Notes: a model not told the origin generated them from the sequence alone. Positions 40,745-50,389 are shown, counted from the stretch's first letter. The stretch is 64,000 nt of DNA from Psychromarinibacter halotolerans (GCF_029168315.1 NZ_JARGYD010000004.1:461638-525637); one strand, 5' to 3'. Program-made: numbers and translations.

Positions 40745-41391
40745 TTCAGTTGGCCCAGAAAACCCGACAGGTCGGCGGTGTGGTGATGGACGTGCTCTGG
40801 CGGGTCGGGCAGCGCCTTGGGCGCGACATGCACCGTCTTCATGCCAAGCGCGTGCGGCACCGCAAGGTTGCGCACGTCGTCCTCGAACATCGCGGCGGTC
40901 TTCGGATTCAGGTTCTCGGCGGCGAACACAAGGTCGAAGGCGGCGCGTTCGGGCTTGGGGCGCCAGTTCGCGTGTTCCACGCCGTAGACCGCGTCGAACA
41001 CCTTCGACAGCCCGCGCTGTTCCAGCACCCGCGCCGCGTATTCGCCGTCGCCGTTGGTATAGACGATGCGACGTCCGGGCAGGGCGCCGATCGCCTCGGC
41101 CAGCACCGGATCGGGATCGAGATGGTCCAGCGTGATGTCGTGCACCTCGCGCAGGTAGGGCCACGGTTCGACCCCGTGGTGCAGCATCATACCTGCCAGC
41201 GTCGTGCCGTGGTCGCGCCAGTAGGCACCGCGCAGCCGGTTGGCCTCGGTCGCGTCCACGCCAAGCTCGCGCATGACGTAGGCGTTCATCTTCACCTCGA
41301 TCTGATCGAAGAGGCGGGCGGCGGGGTCGTACAGGGTGTTGTCGAGGTCGAACACCCAGTGACGGACATGAGAGAACTGTTCGGCTACCAT
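40741..41391 (-). CDS. HAD-family pyrimidine 5'-nucleotidase-like phosphatase
   Basis: A 216-residue HAD hydrolase. Motif I is VFDLDNTLYDP (about residues 13-23), motif II the Thr of IVYTNGDGEYA, motif III Lys in WRPKPERAAF, motif IV MFEDDVRNL. The DxDNTLY form and SDT1/YjjG-like layout point to a pyrimidine 5'-nucleotidase. ATG at 41391 is chosen; the in-frame ATG at 41445 adds a short unconserved tail. First gene of an operon with the UbiH-type hydroxylase. Confidence 0.82.
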   Translation of the reverse strand: MVAEQFSHVRHWVFDLDNTLYDPAARLFDQIEVKMNAYVMRELGVDATEANRLRGAYWRDHGTTLAGMMLHHGVEPWPYLREVHDITLDHLDPDPVLAEAIGALPGRRIVYTNGDGEYAARVLEQRGLSKVFDAVYGVEHANWRPKPERAAFDLVFAAENLNPKTAAMFEDDVRNLAVPHALGMKTVHVAPKALPDPPEHVHHHTADLSGFLGQLK

Positions 41392-41492
41392 CGCGGGATA
41401 TTTAGGTGCGGTAAGCGGGCGCGTCCACCGCGAAAGCTTGAACATTCCTGCGGGCAGGGCCTAACGTATCGAACCGACCCGGAAGGAATGAC

Positions 41493-42134
41493 ATGCCCGC
41501 CCCCAAGACCCCGCAAAAGGACGCCTATGCGCTGATCCTCGAAGCCATCGACGTTGGGCTGTACCGCCCCGGCGACCGGCTGGTCGAAAGCGAGCTTGCG
41601 GAACGGTTCGGTGTGTCGCGCACGCCGATCCGCGAGGCGCTGCAACGGTTGGAAACCCAGTCGCTGCTGACCCGCGACGGGCGGTCGCTTATCGTCGCGT
41701 CGCTGGATCATAACCAGCTGGCGGAACTGTACGTCGTGCGGACCGAACTGGAAGGTCTGGCCGCCCGCCTTGCCGCCAAGCATGCGACTCCGGAAGAGGT
41801 GCGGGTGCTGAACGAGATGGTGGCCGATGACCGCGCGCTGCTGAACGATCCCGCGGCGCTGAGCCAGGCGAACAAGCGGTTCCACAAGCAGATCCACCTT
41901 GCGTCGCACAACCGCTATCTGGTGCAGCAACTGGACCTCGTGCATCGCTCGATGGCGTTGCTTGCGACCACGTCGCTTGCGGTGGAGGGGCGCGGCGAAA
42001 CCGCGCTCAGCGAACATCAGGCGATCGTGGATGCGATCGGGGCAGGGGACGGCGACGCGGCCTACGCCGCCCTGCGGGCCCATATCTCGAAGGCGTTCGA
42101 GACCCGGCTCAGGCGCGACGCCGACGGCGCATAA
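41493..42134 (+). CDS. GntR-family transcriptional regulator (FCD/FadR subfamily)
   Basis: A 213-residue repressor or activator: N-terminal winged helix with GDRLVESELAERFGVSRTP (about residues 27-45) and an FCD all-helical ligand domain with ELYVVRTELEGLAARLA, FHKQIHLAS and EHQAIVDAI, whose Asp/His positions usually bind a metal that contacts a carboxylate effector. Effector unknown. ATG at 41493 follows GGAAGGAATGAC. Its last 26 nt overlap the convergent glycosyltransferase gene. Confidence 0.92.
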   Translation: MPAPKTPQKDAYALILEAIDVGLYRPGDRLVESELAERFGVSRTPIREALQRLETQSLLTRDGRSLIVASLDHNQLAELYVVRTELEGLAARLAAKHATPEEVRVLNEMVADDRALLNDPAALSQANKRFHKQIHLASHNRYLVQQLDLVHRSMALLATTSLAVEGRGETALSEHQAIVDAIGAGDGDAAYAALRAHISKAFETRLRRDADGA

Positions 42135-44115
42135 GGACGCTTCGGTCCTCGGCTTTCCTGCGTCCTCCGCCCGTCTCAGAAGCCCTTTCCACAGGGGCTG
42201 ACACCGTCTTCGCGGCATCCGCCCCCGGTTCGGTTTCCGGGTATATGCCGTGTTCGGTCTTGTCCCAGTAAAACGGCCACGTCAGCAGCTCGAACAGGCC
42301 CTTGTACGCGGCCAGCGCGGCCAGCGGGAAATAGAAGTGCAGCGTCAGCACCCACGGCAGCAGGTGCCGGTGGTCGGGCCCGCGCACCGCGACAAGCCCC
42401 ACCGCGATCGAAATCGCCTCTGACAGCAGGAACGCGACCAGAAGCCCGCCCATGATGATGGGTCCGAAGGCGGGGGCGAAGGGATGCTGCATCCCGAACG
42501 GCAGCAGCCAGAACAGCCACAGGAACGGCGCCAGCAAGAACTGCGAGATCGTCCCGAGGAACAGCATCTGGAAGCCAAGGAACCGGCGTGGCCCCAGCTG
42601 CGCCATCAGCTTCAGCGGCCGCCGCATGTGCACCGCCCATGTCATCATGTACCCTTTCAGCCAGCGCGACCGCTGCCGGATCCACGGCAGCGCCCGGCAG
42701 TTGGCTTCTTCCGAGGTGACGGACAGGATGAACTCGGTCCGGTAGCCGTGCCGCGCCAGCCGGACGCCAAGATCGGCGTCCTCCGTCACGTTGTGGGCGT
42801 CCCAGCCGCCGAGGTCTTCCAGCACCTGTCGGCGGAAGAACAACGAGGTCCCGCCCAGCGGCGCCACCAGTCCCAGCCCGGTCAGCCCCGGCAGCACCAC
42901 GCGGAACCACGCGGCGTATTCCACCGCGAAGCATCGGGCCAGCCAGTTCGACCGGCTGTTGTAGAAATCCAGCGTGGCCTGCACGCAGGCAAGGTCCGGC
43001 CCGCGCCTGTGGAACCTTTCGACCACGCGGTTCAGTTGGTCGGGGTCGGGCGCGTCTTCCGCGTCGTAGACGCCGATGATGCTGCCGCGGCAGAAATCCA
43101 GCGCATAGTTCAGCGCGCGCGGCTTCGTCTTCACGCTGCCCTCGGGCACCGTCACGCAGCGCATATGCGGCGGCAGGTCCAGCCCAGCCAGCGTGTCGCG
43201 CGTGACCCGGTCGTCGGCCTCGACCACCAGCAGGATGTCCAGTAGCTCGCGCGGGTAATCCAGCCGGTCCAGTCGGGCGATCAGCCGCCCGGCGATGCGC
43301 CGTTCGCGGAACAGCGGCACCAGCAGCGAGATTCGGGGCTGTCGCGCGACGATGGGCAGGTCGTCGTCGCGGGATGCGGCGCGCAAGCGCACAAGGTGCC
43401 GTGCCAGCGCGGCCCCCTTCAGCAGGCTGTTGGCCAGCAGCGTCAGGATCGCCCAGAAGGTCAGGAACCGAAGCGCCGGCATCGGGTGGAAGAACACCAG
43501 CACGATGCACACGAATACCGCCGCCAGCGTCACCGGGTGCGCCCGCGCCGGCGAGAAGGCCAGCGTGCGGCAGCTTTCCACCGCCGGCACCCGCGTCTCC
43601 GCCCGCGTCACCAGCTCTGCCGGGCGCAGCCGCCAGATCGCGTCGTGGATCTCAAGCTCGCCGGTGATCGCCATCCGCACCGGGCCGAACAGCTGTTCCA
43701 GCCGGGGGCGGTGCCGTTCGAACTCTTCCGGGCGGGCGCTGGCGATCTCGACATCGGACGCCGTGCGGCGCCACGGCAAAAGGCCCAGCGACAGGCAGGT
43801 GTCGGCCCCCAGCATCGCAACCAGCACCGGGTCGGGCGGCTCTTCGGTCAGGTTGGCCAGCGCGGCGCCGAACTGTCCGGCGATCGCCGCGTGCAGCAGC
43901 GGACGGTCGATCGTGCCATCCGCCACAAGGATGTCGCCCAACCGGGCGTCGACCCGCGCCTGCCGCGCCAGCGCGTCCTCGCGCGCGGCGGGGCTAAGCG
44001 CGCCCGCGTCGATCAGGATCTGCCCCAGACGGGGGCGCTCGGTTTCTGGTAACGGCGTCCGCGGCGACAGGTCTCTGCCGCCCCGGACAGACCGAAGGCC
44101 GGATGGATTCTCCAC
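42109..44115 (-). CDS. Membrane glycosyltransferase (GT2) with N-terminal MshEN domain, probable c-di-GMP-regulated
   Basis: A 668-residue fusion. Residues about 27-90 carry two copies of the MshEN motif: RLGQILIDAG...ALARQ (29-52) and RLGDILVADG...AIAGQ (58-81), each 24 residues, the pattern that binds c-di-GMP in MshE-type ATPases and in the glycosyltransferase NfrB. Two membrane helices follow (about 195-235). Next is a GT2 domain with PRISLLVPLFRER, YDAEDAPDPDQ (DxD-type), TEDADLGVRL and QRSRWLKGYMM (Q/RxxRW), then several membrane helices. It is therefore a processive or transferring synthase of a surface polysaccharide, likely switched by c-di-GMP. GTG start at 44115 after CGAGG. A CtrA site lies 45 nt upstream. 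Confidence 0.87.
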   Translation of the reverse strand: MENPSGLRSVRGGRDLSPRTPLPETERPRLGQILIDAGALSPAAREDALARQARVDARLGDILVADGTIDRPLLHAAIAGQFGAALANLTEEPPDPVLVAMLGADTCLSLGLLPWRRTASDVEIASARPEEFERHRPRLEQLFGPVRMAITGELEIHDAIWRLRPAELVTRAETRVPAVESCRTLAFSPARAHPVTLAAVFVCIVLVFFHPMPALRFLTFWAILTLLANSLLKGAALARHLVRLRAASRDDDLPIVARQPRISLLVPLFRERRIAGRLIARLDRLDYPRELLDILLVVEADDRVTRDTLAGLDLPPHMRCVTVPEGSVKTKPRALNYALDFCRGSIIGVYDAEDAPDPDQLNRVVERFHRRGPDLACVQATLDFYNSRSNWLARCFAVEYAAWFRVVLPGLTGLGLVAPLGGTSLFFRRQVLEDLGGWDAHNVTEDADLGVRLARHGYRTEFILSVTSEEANCRALPWIRQRSRWLKGYMMTWAVHMRRPLKLMAQLGPRRFLGFQMLFLGTISQFLLAPFLWLFWLLPFGMQHPFAPAFGPIIMGGLLVAFLLSEAISIAVGLVAVRGPDHRHLLPWVLTLHFYFPLAALAAYKGLFELLTWPFYWDKTEHGIYPETEPGADAAKTVSAPVERASETGGGRRKAEDRSVLMRRRRRA

Positions 44116-44159
44116 GGCGAAGCCTCGTTCTGACTTCGCCGGAAGATCCGGGCGTTACG

Positions 44160-44174
44160 TTAAATTTGACTTAA
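44160..44174. promoter_or_regulatory. CtrA binding site, full consensus TTAA-N7-TTAA(C)
   Basis: TTAA at 44160-44163, seven bases ATTTGAC, TTAA at 44171-44174, followed by C. This equals the alphaproteobacterial CtrA consensus. It lies 45 nt upstream of the glycosyltransferase start and 22 nt after the carA stop, so it should control the former. Confidence 0.75.
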
Positions 44175-44196
44175 CCCGTATCGGTTTGCGGGCAGA

Positions 44197-45354
44197 TCAG
44201 CGCCCTTCGATGGCCGCAACGAACCGTTCGAACAAGTAATAGCTGTCCTGGGGGCCCGGGCTCGCCTCGGGGTGGTACTGGACCGAGAACACCGGCCGGT
44301 CGCGATGGCGGATGCCGCAGTTCGACCCGTCGAACAGCGAGACATGGCTTTCGATCACGTCCGCGGGCAGCGTCTGGCTGTCCACGGTGAAGCCGTGGTT
44401 CATCGAGGTGATCTCGACCTTGCCGGTCTCCAGATCCTTCACGGGATGGTTCGCGCCGTGGTGGCCGTGGTTCATCTTTACCGTGCTGGCGCCAAGGGCG
44501 CGGGCCAGCATCTGGTGGCCAAGACAGATGCCGAACACGGGCATGTCGGACTTTTCCAGCACGTCGCGGATCATCGGCACGGCGTATTCGCCGGTCGCCG
44601 CCGGGTCGCCGGGGCCGTTCGACAGGAACAGACCGGCCGGCTCGTGAGCCATGACCTCTTCCGCCGTGGCGGTCGCGGGCAGAACGGTCACGTCGCAGCC
44701 TGCCGAAGCAAGGCAGCGCAGGATGTTGCGCTTCGCGCCATAGTCGATGGCGATGACCTTGTGGCCCGGGGTGCTGCGGGTCGGGAAGCCGTCGGGCCAT
44801 GCCCACCGCATCTGGTCCCAGCGGTACGACTGGGCGCAGGTCACGTCCTTGGCAAGGTCCAGCCCCACCAGCCCGCGGAAGTCCCGCGCGGCGGCGACCA
44901 GAGCCTCCAGGTCGAACTCGCCGTCCGGGCTGTGCGCCAGCGCGACATGCGGCGCGCCCTGCTGGCGGATCGCGCGGGTCAGCCGCCGGGTGTCGATGCC
45001 GCCGATGGCGATGCGGCCGCGCTTGGCCAGCCAGTCGCCCAGCCGCTCGGTCGCGCGCCAGTTCGACGGCTCGGTCGGGTCCCACTTGACCACCATGCCC
45101 TCGGCCACCGGGTCCTGCGTTTCGTCGTCCTCGGGGTTCACCCCGACGTTGCCGATATGCGGGAAGGTGAAGGTGACGATCTGACCGGCATAGGACGGAT
45201 CGGTCATGATCTCCTGATAGCCCGTCATGGCGGTGTTGAAGCACAGCTCTGCCGTGGTCTGGCCTGCGGCACCGAAGCCGCGCCCGTAGAACAGCGTGCC
45301 ATCTGCGAGCGCAAGGCACGCGGTTGCATTGTCCGGTCCGCGCGAGAGGGGCAT
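44197..45354 (-). CDS. carA: Carbamoyl-phosphate synthase small subunit
   Basis: A 385-residue glutamine amidotransferase subunit that supplies ammonia to CarB for carbamoyl phosphate (arginine and pyrimidine synthesis). The N-terminal CarA-specific domain has FNTAMTGYQEI and YAGQIVTFTFPHIGNVG. The GATase domain shows VIAIDYGAKRNI, LFLSNGPGDP and the nucleophile Cys in FGICLGHQM, ending with VQYHPEASPGP. Length is normal. ATG at 45354 follows AAGGAGTCGCAC. Divergent from yqeY; carB is not in this window. Confidence 0.97.
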   Translation of the reverse strand: MPLSRGPDNATACLALADGTLFYGRGFGAAGQTTAELCFNTAMTGYQEIMTDPSYAGQIVTFTFPHIGNVGVNPEDDETQDPVAEGMVVKWDPTEPSNWRATERLGDWLAKRGRIAIGGIDTRRLTRAIRQQGAPHVALAHSPDGEFDLEALVAAARDFRGLVGLDLAKDVTCAQSYRWDQMRWAWPDGFPTRSTPGHKVIAIDYGAKRNILRCLASAGCDVTVLPATATAEEVMAHEPAGLFLSNGPGDPAATGEYAVPMIRDVLEKSDMPVFGICLGHQMLARALGASTVKMNHGHHGANHPVKDLETGKVEITSMNHGFTVDSQTLPADVIESHVSLFDGSNCGIRHRDRPVFSVQYHPEASPGPQDSYYLFERFVAAIEGR

Positions 45355-45537
45355 GTGCGACTCCTTGTTCGTGATCGCGCGGAACCTAAGGCCAGCGGTG
45401 GCGGGAATCAACCCATGATGGGATTCGCGTAATCTAGCAAAATCAATGACTTGCAATAAATGCCGCCAGTTGCGCGCCGCAGCGCGGCACTGTATGTTAC
45501 GGTTTTGCGAAACCTCAAGGGGAGAGGACCCGCACCT

Positions 45538-46005
45538 ATGGATATGCGCACCAGGATCGGCTCTGCGCTGAAGGATGCGATGAAGAGCAAGGATGCCGCG
45601 CGCCTGTCGACGCTGCGCCTGATCAACGCCGCGATCAAGGACAAGGATATCGCTCTTCGGGGCGAGGGCGAGGACAACTCGGCCGGCGTGGGCGACGCCG
45701 ACGTGCTGGGCATCCTCGGCAAGATGGTCAAACAGCGCCAGGAAAGCGCGCGCGCCTACGAGGAAGGCGGACGCCTCGACCTCGCGGAACGCGAGCGGGA
45801 CGAGATCATCGTGATTGAGGATTTCCTGCCCCGGCAGCTGACCGAAGACGAAGTCTCGGCCGCCGTCGACAAGGCGATCGTCCGGACCGACGCCAACTCG
45901 ATCCGCGACATGGGCAAGGTGATGGGCGAACTGAAGTCGCAGTACACCGGCCGCATGGACTTCGGTCAGGTGGGCCCGATGGTGAAGGCGCGGCTGGCCT
46001 CCTGA
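45538..46005 (+). CDS. GatB/YqeY domain-containing protein
   Basis: A 155-residue helical protein with the YqeY pattern: an N-terminal MRTRIGSALKDAMKSKDAAR, ESARAYEEGGRLDLA in the middle, and a C-terminal tail SIRDMGKVMGELKSQYTG like that of GatB, which holds tRNA. Usually said to bind tRNA; molecular function unproven. ATG at 45538 follows AAGGGGAGAGGACC. Divergent from carA across 183 nt. Confidence 0.92.
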   Translation: MDMRTRIGSALKDAMKSKDAARLSTLRLINAAIKDKDIALRGEGEDNSAGVGDADVLGILGKMVKQRQESARAYEEGGRLDLAERERDEIIVIEDFLPRQLTEDEVSAAVDKAIVRTDANSIRDMGKVMGELKSQYTGRMDFGQVGPMVKARLAS

Positions 46006-46083
46006 TCCCCGGCCGAACCGGCCCGACAAAACAGACCTCCGCCCGGCCCGGCGCCGCGGCGGAGGTTTTCGTTCTGCGGGGCC

Positions 46084-46144
46084 CTTCTTCTTTTTCCAAA
46101 TACCTCGGGGGAGTCGCGCACAGCGCGACGGGGGCAGCGCCCCC
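46084..46144 (+). repeat. Dispersed hairpin element, copy B
   Basis: CTTCTTCTTTTTCCAAA, then TACCTCGGGGGAG, then stem TCGCGC-ACA-GCGCGA and GGGGGCAGCGCCCCC. Almost base-for-base the reverse of copy C at 35.9 kb. Between yqeY and the MFS gene. Confidence 0.75.
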
Positions 46145-46217
46145 TTCCTGCGCGCGACTCTGGCGCCTGCCGACCGAACCTGATTAACCGGGTCCGAACG
46201 GGCCGGGGGGCGACGGG

Positions 46218-47384
46218 ATGGAGACGGACAGGACCGACTGGCGGCTGGTGCTGCTGATCTGGGCGGCCGGGCTGGGCGCCGCGGGGCAATACGGCAAGCT
46301 GAGCGTCGTTTTCGACCGGCTGCCCGAAGCCTATCCGCAGGCGGGCACCTCGCTGGGCTTCGCGGTGTCGCTGGTGGGGTTCCTCGGCATCCTGCTGGGC
46401 GTCGTCGCGGGCGTGCTGGTGGCGCGGATCGGCTATCGCCGCGCGCTGCTGACCGCGCTGTGCGCCGGCGCCCTGATGTCGGCCTTTCAGGCGACGTTTC
46501 CGCCCCTTTGGCTGTTCCTGTCCAGCCGCGTGATCGAGGGCGCGGCGCATCTTGCCATCGTCGTCGCCGCGCCCACGATGATCGCCGAGGTCACGCGCGA
46601 CCGCGACAGGCCGCTGGCGCTGACGCTCTGGAGCACCTTCTTCGCCGTCGCCTTCGCGATTCTCGCATGGGCCGGTATCCCGGCGGCGGCGCGGTTCGGG
46701 CTGGGGGCGCTGATCGGGGCGCACGCGGTCTACATGGCGGTGATGGCTGCGGTCCTGTGGCCGATCCTGCCCCGCGTACGGAAGGGCGTCGCGACGCCGT
46801 TGCAGCGTGGCGAGCTTCTGGCCGCCCACGCCCGGATCTACCGCAGCCCCTTCATAGGCGCGGCGGCGTGGGGCTGGCTGTTCTACACCGCCTGTTTCGT
46901 CGCGGTGCTGACCGTGCTCGCACCCTTCCTTCCATCGGCGAACCGCGCGCTGGTGCTGGGCCTGATGCCGCTTGCCTCGCTGGCCACCTCGATGACGTTG
47001 GGCGTCTGGCTGCTGCGGCGGACGACGGCGGTATCGGTCTCGGTCGCGGGCTTCGCCGCCTGCGCGGTGGTGGCGGCGGGGCTTTGGGCGATGCCGGGCA
47101 GCCCGGTGCTGTTCCTTGCGCTGGGGGCGACGCTGGGGCTGGTGCAGGGCTCGGGGTTCAGCGTTGTGCCACAGCTGAACCAGACGCTGGACGACCGCGC
47201 GCTGGCCAACGGCGGCATGGCGCAGGCCGGCAACCTTGGCAACACGGTCGGTACGCCGCTGATGGTCGGCGTGATCGCGGTCGCGGGCTATGGCGGTCTG
47301 ATGATCATGCTCTGCCTCTTGTTTCTGGCCGGAGCGGGCGTACATCTGGCGTTGCAGCGCCGACGCGACGGGCATATCGCCTGA
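46218..47384 (+). CDS. MFS transporter
   Basis: A 388-residue protein with about twelve hydrophobic segments and the major facilitator signature after TM2 (GVLVARIGYRRALL, about residues 67-80, the GxxxDRxGRR-type loop in divergent form). It is of the size and style of cyanate/nitrate/sugar-like carriers; substrate unknown. ATG at 46218 follows GGGGGGCGACGGG. Upstream is a dispersed hairpin element; downstream is the SOS-controlled uvrA. Confidence 0.85.
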   Translation: METDRTDWRLVLLIWAAGLGAAGQYGKLSVVFDRLPEAYPQAGTSLGFAVSLVGFLGILLGVVAGVLVARIGYRRALLTALCAGALMSAFQATFPPLWLFLSSRVIEGAAHLAIVVAAPTMIAEVTRDRDRPLALTLWSTFFAVAFAILAWAGIPAAARFGLGALIGAHAVYMAVMAAVLWPILPRVRKGVATPLQRGELLAAHARIYRSPFIGAAAWGWLFYTACFVAVLTVLAPFLPSANRALVLGLMPLASLATSMTLGVWLLRRTTAVSVSVAGFAACAVVAAGLWAMPGSPVLFLALGATLGLVQGSGFSVVPQLNQTLDDRALANGGMAQAGNLGNTVGTPLMVGVIAVAGYGGLMIMLCLLFLAGAGVHLALQRRRDGHIA

Positions 47385-47418
47385 CGGCTGCTGCCAATCC
47401 GGCAAGGAACCTGTGGAT

Positions 47419-47433
47419 GTTCGTGCTATGTTC
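47419..47433. promoter_or_regulatory. LexA (SOS) box GTTC-N7-GTTC
   Basis: GTTC at 47419-47422, seven bases, GTTC at 47430-47433: the alphaproteobacterial LexA consensus, 64 nt before uvrA. Predicts damage-inducible expression. Confidence 0.82.
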
Positions 47434-47497
47434 CAATTTTCGATTGGAGACTCGCGCGCCGTGGGTTAACTGTTAAGCGGCGTATAAGAGGTGTCCG

Positions 47498-50389
47498 ATG
47501 GCGGATCTGAAGAAGATCGAAGTGCGCGGCGCGCGCGAGCACAATCTCAAAGGCATCGACGTGGACATTCCGCGCGACGAGTTGGTGGTGATCACCGGCC
47601 TGTCGGGCTCGGGCAAGTCGTCGCTGGCCTTCGATACGATCTATGCCGAGGGGCAGCGCCGCTATGTGGAATCGCTGTCGGCCTACGCGCGGCAGTTCCT
47701 CGACATGATGGAAAAGCCCGACGTCGATCATATCAGCGGCCTGTCCCCCGCGATCTCGATCGAGCAAAAGACGACGTCGAAGAACCCGCGCTCGACCGTC
47801 GGCACGGTGACCGAGATCTACGACTACCTGCGCTTGCTGTTCGCCCGCGCCGGGACGCCCTATTCGCCCGCCACCGGCCAGCCGATCGAGGCGCAGCAGG
47901 TGCAGGACATGGTCGACCGGGTCATGGACATGGAAGAGGGCACGCGGGGCTACCTGCTGGCGCCGATCATTCGGGACCGGAAGGGCGAGTACAAGAAAGA
48001 GTTCGTCGAGCTTCGCAAGCAGGGCTTCCAGCGGGTGAAGGTGAACGGCGAATTCTACGAACTCGACGAACCGCCGACGCTGGACAAGAAGTTCCGCCAT
48101 GACATCGACGTGGTGGTCGACCGCATCGTCGTGCGCGAAGGGCTGGAAACGCGGCTTGCCGACAGCTTCCGCACCGCGCTGGACCTTGCCGACGGCATCG
48201 CGATCCTTGAAACCGCCCCGAAAGAGGGCGAGCCAGAGCGGATCACCTTCTCCGAGAATTTTGCCTGTCCCGTCAGCGGCTTCACCATCCCCGAGATCGA
48301 GCCGCGCCTGTTCTCGTTCAACGCGCCTTTCGGCGCGTGCCCGTCCTGCGACGGCCTTGGGGTGGAACTGTTCTTCGACGAACGCCTTGTCGTGCCGGAC
48401 CAGAACCTGACGATCTACAACGGTGCGCTGGCGCCGTGGCGGAAGGGCAAGTCGCCCTATTTCCTGCAGACGATCGAGGCGATCGCGAAGCATTACGATT
48501 TCGACAAGAACACCAAGTGGAAGGATCTGCCCGAAGCGGTCCAGAAGGTGTTCCTGTACGGGTCCGGCAAGGAAGAGATCCAGTTCCGCTATGACGAGGG
48601 TGGCCGCGTCTATCAGGTGTCGCGCCCGTTCGAAGGGGTGATCCCCAACATGGAACGCCGCTACCGCGAAACCGATTCAAGCTGGGTGCGTGAAGAGTTC
48701 GAGCGGTATCAGAACAACCGCCCCTGCGGCGCCTGCGGCGGCTATCGCCTGCGGGACGAGGCGCTGGCGGTCAAGATCGGCCGCAAGGACAGCGACACCG
48801 CGCCCCTGATGCACGTGGGGCAGGTCGTCGAGATGTCGATCAAGGAGGCCTTCGCATGGTGCGACACGGTCCCCGACAGCCTGACCAAGCAGAAGAACGA
48901 GATCGCCCGCGCCATCCTGAAGGAAATCCGCGAACGGCTGGGCTTCCTGAACAACGTCGGGCTGGAATACCTGACGATGTCGCGCAACTCGGGCACCCTG
49001 TCGGGCGGCGAAAGCCAGCGGATCCGGCTTGCCAGCCAGATCGGCAGCGGGCTGACCGGCGTGTTGTACGTGCTGGACGAGCCGTCCATCGGTCTGCACC
49101 AGCGCGACAACGACCGTCTGCTGGGCACGCTGAAGAACCTGCGCGATCAGGGCAACACGGTGATCGTCGTGGAACACGACGAGGAAGCGATCCGCGAAGC
49201 CGACTATGTGCTGGACATCGGCCCCGGTGCCGGGGTCCATGGCGGCAACGTCGTCGCCTCAGGCACGCCCGCAGAGATCGCGGCGAACCCGGAGTCGATC
49301 ACCGGGCAGTATCTGACCGGCGTGCGCGAGATCGCGGTGCCCGCGACCCGTCGCAAGGGCAACAAGAAGGCGGTGACGGTGGTCAAGGCCACCGGCAACA
49401 ACCTCAAGGACGTGACGGCCAAATTCCCGCTGGGAAAGTTCGTCTGCGTGTCCGGCGTGTCGGGCGGCGGCAAGTCGACCCTGACCATCGAGACGCTGTT
49501 CAAGACCGCATCGATGCGGCTGAACGGCGCCCGCCAGACGCCCGCGCCCTGCGAAACCATCAAGGGGCTGGAACACCTCGACAAGGTCATCGACATCGAC
49601 CAGCGCCCGATCGGCCGCACCCCGCGGTCCAACCCCGCGACCTACACCGGCGCCTTCACCCCGATCCGCGACTGGTTCGCCGGTCTGCCAGAGGCAAAGG
49701 CGCGCGGCTACAAGGCCGGGCGGTTCAGCTTCAACGTCAAAGGCGGCCGCTGCGAGGCGTGCCAGGGCGACGGCGTCATCAAGATCGAGATGCACTTCCT
49801 GCCCGACGTCTACGTGACCTGCGAAACCTGCAACGGCCAGCGGTACAACCGTGAGACGCTGGAGGTGAAGTTCAAGGGCAAGTCCATCGCCGACGTGCTC
49901 GACATGACCGTCGAAGAAGCGCGCGAGTTCTTCAAGGCGGTACCGTCGATCCGCGACAAGATGGACGCGCTGCACCGGGTGGGGCTGGACTATATCAAGG
50001 TCGGTCAGCAGGCGACGACCCTTTCGGGCGGCGAGGCGCAGCGCGTGAAACTGTCCAAGGAACTGTCCAAGCGGTCGACGGGGCGCACGCTGTACATCCT
50101 CGACGAACCGACAACGGGTCTGCACTTCGAGGACGTGAACAAGCTGCTGGAAGTGCTGCACGAACTGGTCGAGCAGGGCAATTCGGTCGTGGTGATCGAG
50201 CACAACCTCGACGTCATCAAGACGGCGGACTGGATCATCGACATCGGCCCCGAGGGTGGTGACGGCGGCGGCACCATCGTGGCCGAGGGCACCCCCGAAC
50301 AGGTGTCCGAGGTCGCGGCCAGCCATACCGGGCATTACCTGAAGCCGATGCTGGCACCGAAGAAGAAAGGCAAGGTCGCGGCCGAATAG
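47498..50389 (+). CDS. uvrA: Excinuclease ABC subunit A
   Basis: A 963-residue DNA damage sensor of nucleotide excision repair, working with UvrB and UvrC. Two ABC ATPase modules: Walker A GLSGSGKSS (about residue 31) and GVSGGGKST (about 652), with signature LSGGESQRI (about 504) and LSGGEAQRV. Cysteine pairs for zinc modules are at CPSCDGLG, CGACGGYRL and CEACQGDG...CETCNGQRYN. Length normal. ATG at 47498 follows TAAGAGGTGTCCG. Preceded by a LexA box. Confidence 0.97.
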   Translation: MADLKKIEVRGAREHNLKGIDVDIPRDELVVITGLSGSGKSSLAFDTIYAEGQRRYVESLSAYARQFLDMMEKPDVDHISGLSPAISIEQKTTSKNPRSTVGTVTEIYDYLRLLFARAGTPYSPATGQPIEAQQVQDMVDRVMDMEEGTRGYLLAPIIRDRKGEYKKEFVELRKQGFQRVKVNGEFYELDEPPTLDKKFRHDIDVVVDRIVVREGLETRLADSFRTALDLADGIAILETAPKEGEPERITFSENFACPVSGFTIPEIEPRLFSFNAPFGACPSCDGLGVELFFDERLVVPDQNLTIYNGALAPWRKGKSPYFLQTIEAIAKHYDFDKNTKWKDLPEAVQKVFLYGSGKEEIQFRYDEGGRVYQVSRPFEGVIPNMERRYRETDSSWVREEFERYQNNRPCGACGGYRLRDEALAVKIGRKDSDTAPLMHVGQVVEMSIKEAFAWCDTVPDSLTKQKNEIARAILKEIRERLGFLNNVGLEYLTMSRNSGTLSGGESQRIRLASQIGSGLTGVLYVLDEPSIGLHQRDNDRLLGTLKNLRDQGNTVIVVEHDEEAIREADYVLDIGPGAGVHGGNVVASGTPAEIAANPESITGQYLTGVREIAVPATRRKGNKKAVTVVKATGNNLKDVTAKFPLGKFVCVSGVSGGGKSTLTIETLFKTASMRLNGARQTPAPCETIKGLEHLDKVIDIDQRPIGRTPRSNPATYTGAFTPIRDWFAGLPEAKARGYKAGRFSFNVKGGRCEACQGDGVIKIEMHFLPDVYVTCETCNGQRYNRETLEVKFKGKSIADVLDMTVEEAREFFKAVPSIRDKMDALHRVGLDYIKVGQQATTLSGGEAQRVKLSKELSKRSTGRTLYILDEPTTGLHFEDVNKLLEVLHELVEQGNSVVVIEHNLDVIKTADWIIDIGPEGGDGGGTIVAEGTPEQVSEVAASHTGHYLKPMLAPKKKGKVAAE

